NCBI GenBank assembly: GCA_026182355.1
Contig: JAPFBL010000049.1
Coordinates: forward strand, 2,108,001 to 2,172,000
Direction of reading: 5' to 3'
Length of the DNA stretch: 64,000 nucleotides
Origin: Hermatobates lingyangjiaoensis
Lineage: Eukaryota > Arthropoda > Insecta > Hemiptera > Hermatobatidae
Part shown: positions 56,271-64,000 of the stretch, in pieces
Position numbering within the stretch: position 1 is the first letter of the stretch
Layout: every line of letters starts with the position of its first letter
The notes under the pieces: model-generated
The model's database searches: none
Seen by the model: only the letters and a program-made list of their open reading frames with translations
What the model was told of the DNA's origin: nothing
Program-made: the position numbers and the translations under genes

Positions 56271-58984
56271 AACAAAGTAGGTATACATCTGTCGATGAGC
56301 TTGAACTCTGATAGTGAGTCTAATCCGAACTATCTTCAGATTGTGGAATCTCATAAAACAAATCGTGGATATAATAAATCATATATGAGAAAGTTGTATG
56401 TCTATCCAACAAAGTGAAATTAAATCACTAATCACAAAATCCTGTGTGCCTTTTGATTACTTTCTAAAATATACAACACTATACGGTATTTATATAAATG
56501 AGAGAAAATTATTGAATACTGGTTTAAAAAAAAATTAAAAAATGGTTATTTAACAATAACAGCAAAAGATGAACACTAACTAACCCTCTACTTGGCATTA
56601 GAAGTGGAATAGAAATTTGTTATGAATCAACTTTTATAGGATTTTTAGAAGATGTATATTCTAAATTTACTTTCTAGTATCCATTTCTATTGAAATACAA
56701 ATAGTTTATTTACATATTATTCTAAAGAAAATATTCAAAAGAATATTGAGGCTAGATATGAAACAATACTCGTAGGGATGATATGAATAGAATTTGAGAA
56801 CTCGAGTATTTCTTGGTTTACTTGAGTTGGCCTCTCGTTTTCGTTCGTTGGTGAGGCATTGCGTGCAGAACGAACAGATGGAGGACTGGTTCTCAAGTAG
56901 AAAAGGGAAACATATTGAATAATTCAAACTTCAAGCCAAGCTAGAGCTGTTGGTGCATCTATTAATTTTCTTTCCTTATTCCTTGCTCAATTCTTTTTTA
57001 ATAGACCTAATAACTTATTTCAGTATTTTCACACTAGTATATCATTCAATATTTTCTAGTATATACTGCTTAATCTAGTTTTATATAGTGTTCTTATGCA
57101 AAATATAGTCATTTTGTGTTGGTAATATTTTTTTTAAATATTGAGTCAATACTGCTATGATGTGCTTCTCATATATAATGTTAATTAAGTAGTCCAACTA
57201 TTAATTAATATTAGTTCTTCGTTCAAATCTCTTTTATTATATCTACCTTTCAACATGTGAACTTGCTTTGCATGAACGAACAGCTGTCGCCCGTTTTCAC
57301 GAAGGCAGTCTATCTCACAAGTTACTTCCTAATTAGAGGAACTAACTTTAAGTAAGATTAAATTTAAAGCATCGAATATTTGCTACGTTTAACCATTTAA
57401 CTCAAAACTTGAAAGACATCTATAAATACAAAAAATGCCGTAAGAAATCACTTAGACCAATAAGTTTATAGAGATTGGCACGTTGACAAAAGGTGAGGGG
57501 AATAATCCTCCCTCATACTGTCATGTATCATACAGTTAGTGTTATACAGTGTGCTCCCTCATAGTTTATTACCACTGACCAAGCACATTTTGAGTGATCC
57601 GATCAGTATTTTAAATGAATTATTTAAATCAAAATTGTATTAACCTTGTTTTTGACATCTTTAACGAATATCATTTATTGAGACGTATTTTTAAGAGCAG
57701 AGTCTAAAAATCTAAAAATGAAAATACTAGAGGAATATATTGTAAATAAGATCTCAAAGAAGATGAGAACAAATGTTATTTGCCTTATATGTTTTCTTGA
57801 TATGACCAGACGACCTATTTGAACTATTGATGGATTCATTGATATCTAGAATAGACAATCAGACAGACAAATTTTTTTCACCATGATAATAGGAAGATGT
57901 TAAAATTAAATTAAATCAACTGAAAGGTAAACAATAATCAATGAAAATAAAATTGAAGAATTTGTTAATATGTTAGGATAATATTAACAAGGTTATCATA
58001 AAAAAAAATCAACATTGAAATTTTCTTTATTCAATAAAATTGTAATTATTCCTTCCAGTAACACGGCAACACAAAACAACGTTCAGCTTGTTCATGACAA
58101 TGGACACGATCCGCAATGAATGTGGTGTACGTGCTAAGACTGTTTGGGGCATCATGTCATATTCTTCATACATTTCACAATTGTGATTATATTAAACATC
58201 AAGGCTTCGATCTTACCCTCTCCTTCGAGTCTAGGGCTCATTCTTCTTCCACTGGCTATCCTCTACATTTCTCATCCCTACTATTTTTTTTTTTCTTCCC
58301 ATTAACTTCTCAGATATTCTCAATACAAACCTTCTGTTAGGTGGCATAGTTTTACAAATATTTACAAGAAAAATATTACAAAAGAATTAACCAACTTTGA
58401 AGATCTACAGCCAAAACAAACTAGAAAAATGGAAATTTACATCCTGGTAGCTGGCATACACACATAATATAACGTTAAAAAGAATATCTAAATTCACTAA
58501 TATTCGCAATGTAAACAATTTACAAGTTTTAACTCTCCATGGCTCTCCTTGGAGGGCACTTAGAGATTTGTGTCAATTACCAATGTTTCTCAATTGTTGC
58601 ACGAGAAAACACTTTTAACAGCAGTCACCTTTTAGTACATAGTTAATAGACACACCCACACACATCAACTTCGATATAAAGTGATTTTATTAATTTTAGT
58701 CGATAGATTCATGTATTTGGCAAGTGGACATGTTTGTCATACTTTTAAATCTACTTAACATACTCAACATAACTAGAAGTCTCAATTTCTGGTTGCTAAA
58801 ATTAAACAAAATGTATGAAGTCAGACCGTGAGTAAATCTTTAAATACTCTAGCCTCACAAACGTACATACTCTCAATATAATTCGCATAATGTTCCCACT
58901 GTCAAGAAATTATATTAAAATTAAGTACATATTTTAGAAAAACAGTATTTTTAGTTACCACTGTATGACATATTTCACTTATTA
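56271..58984. other. AT-rich sequence, no gene seen
   Basis: Nothing recognised. Open frames near 56706-56927 (minus) and 58116-58340 (plus) have no motif. Confidence 0.55.
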
Positions 58985-59225
58985 AACATTTTACTCCATT
59001 CTTTTTATTTGACATATTCAATTTAGATATTTGACATATTCACATTTTGACAAATTTCACTATCTCACATACTATTATTTGTGCGTCATATTTGATATAT
59101 TCGATCTATTTGTCATATTTAATATATGCGATATATTTCAAATATTTCCTATTACATTTATTCCGTATCTTCATATATTTTACATAATCAATAGATTTGA
59201 TTTATTTGAAATATTTGATATGTGT
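58985..59225. repeat. Degenerate ATATTTGACATATTC-type tandem repeat
   Basis: About 240 bp built from diverged units such as GACATATTCA, GATATTTGACATATTC and TATTTGTCATATTTAATATA. The translated frame (FDIFDLFVIF...) is a by-product of the repeat, not a protein. Confidence 0.7.
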
Positions 59226-60711
59226 GTGTTATAAAAATAAATTATAAATACCAACACAGTAACTTAATTCATTTTTGCAGAACTATGCAATATACTATTA
59301 AATTTTATTTCAGTGTACAATTTTATATATTATTATATTATATGGAACAGGCATTCACTCCTGTCTGATTCCACGTTGAATATGTGTGGTACCGTTTTGA
59401 AAGGACCTTTATGCCACATTCATTTGTTACATGAGTAGAACGTATACGTTAAAATTTAAATACTGTAGTTTTCAATGGAAATACAGGTGCTGGAATCAGC
59501 AGAGTTCAATAAAAGGTTTCACAAATTGCCTTTAATAAGGGCACTTTCTACTAAGTTCCTTTCGACATCAGAAAATATAAAAATATATTCATTGGAATCA
59601 CCCCATGTTAAATAATTATGTTTAAATTAACATGTTGAAACAAATGACTTGACTCTTCTTGTCTTCTAATTTATTAGAAATTAATAAACAATGAATATTA
59701 TTACTGCTTCACCCTTGCAAGAAAACTTTTACCCGTTTGTTCAACATATGAAGAATTACATCCTCCACAAAGAATCCTATAAAAATAACATTTATTTTCT
59801 TTCTTTTCATAATTGTTGACAAGTTTGTGTAATAATTTACTCCCACTACTGAAAACAACTGAGATATCAAATTTCATGTTGTGATTTTATCCTTATCTTA
59901 TGTGATATCTTATCAAAATCCATGATATTAATTCTTATTGCTGTTTTTGTGACTTATTATATAACATTTAATATGGATAAAGTGATTTTAGAGCAGAGGT
60001 TTAAGTTAGAGTTTAATGTTTAGAAAATTGTTCTGTAATAGGGGTAAACAAACTTTTAAGGGGTTCTGATTTAAGTAATGCGGATGTTAAATATGAGGCA
60101 GTAAAATTTAGGTAATTAATATCAAATTTGATTCAGATTTGTTAAAGTAATTGCTATAAATCAAATCAAAAAGTTTTCCTTTTTACGTAAATAAGAATCT
60201 GAGTAACCTAAAGTCTATCCTTCCCCCTTCGCTCCTGGTGAGAAATTAAGAAAACTTTTTTACTCGCAAATAACGTACACACTAGTGTGTACTAGTGTAT
60301 TAATGTTCTAGTGTACATTAATCCCATAACGATTAATGAGAATAGTTAATCGTAAGAATCATGTATTATTGGAGGAATCGTAATCGATCATTAAATAAAC
60401 AGTTCTCTGATTCTTTAAATTCAAACATTACGATAGCTTCAATTCCAATATTCCTGTCATTTGTTATACATTAAAAAATAAGGCGAACGCAAAAAATAAT
60501 TAAGATAGTTTAGTTGGTGAGCATATACCGGTAGAATCCAAAATAAGGATCCATATAATCCATATAAGCAGGAATCCAAATTTAAGGAATCGTAATCGTA
60601 CTAGGCATCGGAATTCCCGGTTAATCAACATTTTCCGAGAATTGGAGTTGGTATAGCATCGGAAAAAAATTAGGAATCGTCCCAGCACTAGTATAATCAT
60701 ATATATATATA
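59226..60711. other. AT-rich sequence, no gene seen
   Basis: Contains an 18-bp perfect palindrome at 60275-60292 (GTACACACTAGTGTGTAC) next to CTAGTGTA repeats; otherwise nothing recognised. (TA)n at about 60699-60713 borders the next element. Confidence 0.6.
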
Positions 60712-60770
60712 TAATAAAATAAAAAACGAAGGAAACACACAGAAAGACACAGACATAACTCACATCGATA

Positions 60771-60792
60771 TTTCGACAATCGTCGTCATCAG
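60771..60792 (-). other. Hammerhead-like motif, left arm
   Basis: Mirror of 62519-62540. Confidence 0.45.
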
Positions 60793-61084
60793 GAGGTGCG
60801 AAGAGCGAAGAGCGAAGAGTCCCGCAGGAAGACAGGGCGGTACTGAACTCCGAAACCGCAGCCAGTACCCCACCACTTACCACCAAGCGGGGGAAGGGAG
60901 GGAAGGAAATGAAGAGCCAAATTAAGACGTAAAAGGAACGAGTAAAAATTATAACTATAAAAAATTATAAAAAAAAGTAGATAAATCAAATTAAAATTAA
61001 TAAAAATAATAAATAAAAAGTAAAATAAAAAATAATAAATAAATAAATAAAAAATAATAAATAAATAAATAAATCATAAATAAA

Positions 61085-61634
61085 TTATCGGTTGAGGTTG
61101 AGTCCGGGGGAAGAGCGAGCATCAAGTAAGCATATGTATGCCTCCTCTGAAGCTCTTAGGGTAACTTTATTGTTGGATTCGGGGATCTGTTTCAGGATCT
61201 GAACCCTGAAACAGTCATTGAAACTGAGTCCATGCGAGTTCGCATGGATGGCTACAGGATAGTTACTGCGTTGACCGACTGAAGCCCTATGACCATTCAT
61301 ACGAAGGCTCAACTTATTAGAAGTTAAGCCAACGTAAAAGGAGTCACACTGAGTGCAATCCAGTCGGTAAACACAGTTGCTCGAGGTACAGGAGGAATTG
61401 ACCTGAACCAGGTAGGAACTATGGTGGAGAGGGGAATCGAAGGAAGGATTAGGATTAACAATCAGGCAAGTTTGACAGCCACGGCGTCCACATTGTTTCA
61501 TTCCAGGAACAGGATTGGAAGGCTGAGGGGAAATATGAGAGAAAATGCTTTTTAGATTGGCAGGTTTACGGTAGGAAATAGAAGGGGGGTGATTAAAGAT
61601 GGAAGAAGTAGAAGTAGAAGTAGACAGAATCGGA
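61085..61634 (-). CDS. PLE endonuclease (zinc finger + GIY-YIG), left copy, 5'-truncated
   Basis: The minus-strand frame is open from the palindrome centre to a stop at 61085. From the first Met (61501) it reads MKQCGRRGCQTCLIV, then CTSSNCVYRLDCTQCDSFYV with GLTSNKLSLRMNGHRAS. The cysteine pairs form the zinc-binding part seen before the nuclease of many Penelope-like proteins; VYRLDC...FYVGLT is the GIY-YIG pair, with R-N-HR following and a likely catalytic Glu in ASEEAYICLLD. About 183 codons remain; the RT is missing. The frame has no stop or frameshift, unlike the other PLE remnants here. It differs from the right copy by Arg versus Ile before ASEEA. Confidence 0.85.
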
Positions 61635-61640
61635 AAAGAC

Positions 61641-62190
61641 TCCGATTCTGTCTACTTCTACTTCTACTTCTTCCATCTTTAATCACCCCCCTTCTATTTC
61701 CTACCGTAAACCTGCCAATCTAAAAAGCATTTTCTCTCATATTTCCCCTCAGCCTTCCAATCCTGTTCCTGGAATGAAACAATGTGGACGCCGTGGCTGT
61801 CAAACTTGCCTGATTGTTAATCCTAATCCTTCCTTCGATTCCCCTCTCCACCATAGTTCCTACCTGGTTCAGGTCAATTCCTCCTGTACCTCGAGCAACT
61901 GTGTTTACCGACTGGATTGCACTCAGTGTGACTCCTTTTACGTTGGCTTAACTTCTAATAAGTTGAGCCTTCGTATGAATGGTCATAGAGCTTCAGTCGG
62001 TCAACGCAGTAACTATCCTGTAGCCATCCATGCGAACTCGCATGGACTCAGTTTCAATGACTGTTTCAGGGTTCAGATCTTGAAACAGATCCCCGAATCC
62101 AACAATAAAGTTACCCTAATAGCTTCAGAGGAGGCATACATATGCTTACTTGATGCTCGCTCTTCCCCCGGACTCAACCTCAACCGATAA
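61641..62190 (+). CDS. PLE endonuclease (zinc finger + GIY-YIG), right copy, 5'-truncated
   Basis: Mirror copy on the plus strand. Before the first Met (61774) the frame is open back to the centre and reads ISYRKPANLKSIFSHISPQ, matching the YRR--NL--ILV segment that links the reverse transcriptase to the endonuclease in this group, so the protein is a true internal truncation. The remainder has the same CGRRGCQTC, CVYRLDC, FYVGLT and ASEEAY landmarks and ends NLNR at 62190. It has Ile (VTLIASEEA) where the left copy has Arg. There is no promoter, RT or start of its own; if translated it would be an isolated nicking nuclease, which is speculation. Confidence 0.85.
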
Positions 62191-62330
62191 TTTATTTATG
62201 ATTTATTTATTTATTTATTATTTTTTATTTATTTATTTATTATTTTTTATTTATTTATTTATTTATTTTTAATTTATTTATTTATTATTTTTTATTTTAC
62301 TTTTTATTTATTATTTTTATTAATTTTAAT
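62191..62330 (+). repeat. (ATTT)n-rich 3' UTR
   Basis: TTTATTTATTTATTATTTTT-type repeats, about 110-140 bp, with a shorter mirror at about 60990-61084. The length difference accounts for most of the asymmetry of the arms. Confidence 0.85.
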
Positions 62331-62518
62331 TTGATTTATCTACTTTTTTATAATTTTTTATAGTTATAATTTTTACTCGTTCCTTTTACGTCTTAATTTG
62401 GCTCTTCATTTCCTTCCCTCCCTTCCCCCGCTTGGAGGTAAGTGGTGGGGTACTGGCTGCGGTTTCTGAGTTCAGTACCGCCCTGTCTTCCTGCGGGACT
62501 CTTCGCTCTTCGCACCTC

Positions 62519-62540
62519 CTGATGACGACGATTGTCGAAA
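62519..62540 (+). other. Hammerhead-like motif, right arm
   Basis: CTGATGA, one C, stem GAC/GTC with loop GATT, then GAAA; followed by TATCGATGT, which can fold back on itself as helix III, and GAG, which can pair with CTC upstream. The cleavage-site base is not clear (G follows the U). Confidence 0.45.
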
Positions 62541-62632
62541 TATCGATGTGAGTTATGTCTGTGTCTTTCTGTGTGTTTCCTTCGTTTTTTTTTTATTGTA
62601 AAAAAGTCCGCTGGACCGTTTCTTTTAATTGT

Positions 62633-62634
<2 letters not shown>

Positions 62635-62682
<48 letters not shown>
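62635..62682. repeat. (TA)n microsatellite
   Basis: About 24 TA units joining the inverted dimer to a family B end. Confidence 0.95.
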
Positions 62683-62687
<5 letters not shown>

Positions 62688-62689
62688 AA

Positions 62690-62815
62690 CAAGATTTCAC
62701 ATAAACACGTGAAATAACAGTCAATGATGAAACCAGAATATGAAATGGGAAGCTCTTTCGTCAGAGTCTTCGTCAGAGTCAAAAACCCAACTGAAACAAT
62801 AGATGCAGAAACAAC
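62690..62815 (-). repeat. PLE family B 3' end
   Basis: AAGATTTCACATAAACACGT, GAAATAACAGTCAATGATGA, then GTCAGAGTCTTCGTCAGAGT and AAAACCCAACTGAAACAATA. Reverse-strand copy of the family at 47898-47990, but the hairpin region is replaced by a small duplication of CGTCAGAGTC, so the motif is lost. Confidence 0.65.
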
Positions 62816-63240
62816 TTAGTGAGGGGTTGAGAGCAGTGAGAGGGAAGAGAGCACTATTTTGAAAGGGTGTAAATAGGCTTGTTATTTTTACAGTGATAAT
62901 TTTATATAGGTTGAAACAAGATTTCCTTCGTTATGATTATTACTGATTCTACTCATTTCAGAATTATTTCTTATAGAACTTTACTGATTTTGTAATTGTC
63001 TGATGTTGGTATGCACAGATGCTTGGATAATTCCAACAGTTGGTATGTAAAGAAACGTTTGCATTTTGCATGGATTTGTTATGTAGTTTGCTGTTACATT
63101 GTTTACCAATTATAACTTTTTTGTGCTGCTATAATGATTGAGGGATCTGTTGATAAAATCCTAAACCTTATCAGTATATAGCGTCATCCTTTATATCAAC
63201 GTCCACAAACAGTAGAGACATTCAGATAACTTCACTTTAA
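62816..63240. other. No gene seen
   Basis: AT-rich; ends with the TTAA target of the following element. Confidence 0.6.
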
Positions 63241-63736
63241 CCCATTCCCTCCGAGATTAAAAAAAAAATTTCAATATGTGAATAAATATTTATATACTAG
63301 TTATTAGGGTCCTGTAAAATCAGATTTGACAAAATTATTTTGTTTTTCCATTTAGTTATTGAAATAATGGTTGGTACCATATAGTACCACTAGGATGATG
63401 CAGGTACAAAATAATAAAAAATACATTTTTTCTTTTAAAATAAGATTTCACATTTATTTCATGATGTGTGCTTGAAAAATGAACTAAATATCAATGTGTA
63501 ATAAAGAAATAATATCCTTCGTAAACGAATATACTTGAAATAACTTGCTAACAACTAGTATGATATTTTCTAAAGGACTGAACACAACGTCCAACATCAC
63601 GCTTGCAACACTGTGTTCGCACACGCGCTCCACAAATCTCGTACAGAACGAGTCGAACAAGTTACGATACGTATTTTATAACTGAGATGCATTTGTTTAC
63701 AGTCACTTTATGTGGTACCGTATGGGAGGGAATGGG
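63241..63736. mobile_element. piggyBac-type MITE
   Basis: A 496-bp element with perfect 12-bp terminal inverted repeats CCCATTCCCTCC / GGAGGGAATGGG, flanked on both sides by TTAA (63237-63240 and 63737-63740), the hallmark piggyBac target duplication. No transposase. It would depend on an autonomous relative for movement. Confidence 0.85.
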
Positions 63737-63740
63737 TTAA

Positions 63741-64000
63741 AGAGTAAATATCTTTGAATATTAATGTGGAGAATGCAGTATTTCTGTATTATTCATTTCA
63801 GCAGGTCTCTTGAAATCGTTAACATTAAAAGTCGTTCTAAATTTCTAGAGATAGTATTAAATGAAACCTTTATGAATTGGTGATTGGGATATCAGAACAT
63901 AACTATATTGACGATCTTATAATGTAATGTGTCCCAAAAAAGTTGATATTACTGCTTCGTAGACTGCTGTACGCTACAGGTCTGTAAAGACTTTTTCCTT
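63741..64000. other. No gene seen
   Basis: AT-rich end of the window. Confidence 0.6.

Larger units (their letters stand above)
60712..62598. mobile_element. Head-to-head inverted dimer of a PLE 3' half (1.9 kb palindrome)
   Basis: The centre is the 6-base loop 61635-61640 between CAGAATCGGA and TCCGATTCTG. From there both arms read outward through the same coding end (550 bp), an (ATTT)n-rich 3' UTR, a GC-rich GAAGGGAGGG block, the hairpin motif and GAAATATCGATGTGAG to CTTCGTTTTTT. The arms are nearly identical; the main differences are the length of the ATTT array and a few substitutions. Both copies are truncated at exactly the same 5' point. This looks recent. (TA)n borders both outer ends (60699-60713 and 62635-62682). 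Confidence 0.95.

Noticed and set aside
59031..59234. 67-codon Phe/Ile/Asp-rich frame
   Set aside because: Product of the degenerate CATATTTGA tandem repeat.
60500..60989. Minus-strand open frames of 66-128 codons next to the inverted dimer, and 62393-62782
   Set aside because: They cross the 3' UTR, the hairpin motif and TA repeats of the PLE and show no protein motif.
61085..62190. Two divergent host genes sharing a promoter
   Set aside because: The two frames are mirror copies of the same protein joined at a palindrome centre with no promoter between them; this is an inverted element dimer.

Overview
The window is an AT-rich, non-coding stretch of an animal genome, most likely an insect. 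The evidence is very low GC, many (TA)n arrays, a mariner relic, Helitrons, tRNA-derived SINEs, and a SINE tail made of the insect-telomere-like unit AACCT. The order cannot be fixed from the sequence; a hemipteran such as a leafhopper is only a guess from general familiarity. I found no convincing complete host gene, tRNA gene or rRNA gene. Every recognisable coding stretch belongs to a transposable element and nearly all are broken, so this looks like an intergenic or intronic repeat landscape.

The dominant theme is Penelope-like retroelements (PLEs) of several families. GIY-YIG endonuclease ends lie at 3655-3975, 48450-48690, 55000-55450, 55762-56022, 61085-61634 and 61641-62190. Reverse transcriptase remnants lie at 47440-47760 (+) and 48690-49720 (-). 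N-terminal fragments lie at 4200-4310, 6288-6541, 33090-33228 and 47995-48130. Short 3' ends carry a hammerhead-ribozyme-like motif: CTGA(N)GA, one extra base, a short hairpin, then GAAA. Many of these pieces are arranged as palindromes (4363-4900, 4948-5146, 6288-6541, 32760-33039, 39492-39693, 60712-62598) and many abut (TA)n arrays. The largest is a 1.9-kb head-to-head inverted dimer at 60712-62598.

Other elements, left to right: a dispersed repeat (717-938 and 44932-45130); tRNA- or 5S-derived SINE-like pieces (1000-1078, 5715-5850, 11090-11606, 12722-12782, 45712-46038, 50811-50930); a non-LTR retrotransposon with reverse transcriptase motifs (18660-20660, minus); the 3' end of another non-LTR element (23640-24590, minus); a 53-bp minisatellite with a two-unit alternation (26324-26712) between duplicated segments; a Helitron helicase tail (29798-30149, plus), a Helitron replication-initiator remnant (51106-52510, minus) and a short Helitron with both ends (37413-38682); an element with 40-bp terminal inverted repeats (36947-37365); an internally deleted mariner (42863-43767); and a piggyBac-type MITE flanked by TTAA (63241-63736).

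Nothing here forms an operon or pathway. The shared logic is retroelement insertion, truncation and inverted duplication. The best candidate for something under-described is the PLE system: recurrent inverted dimers, the conserved self-cleaving-RNA-like motif, and repeated junctions with (TA)n at two preferred points.
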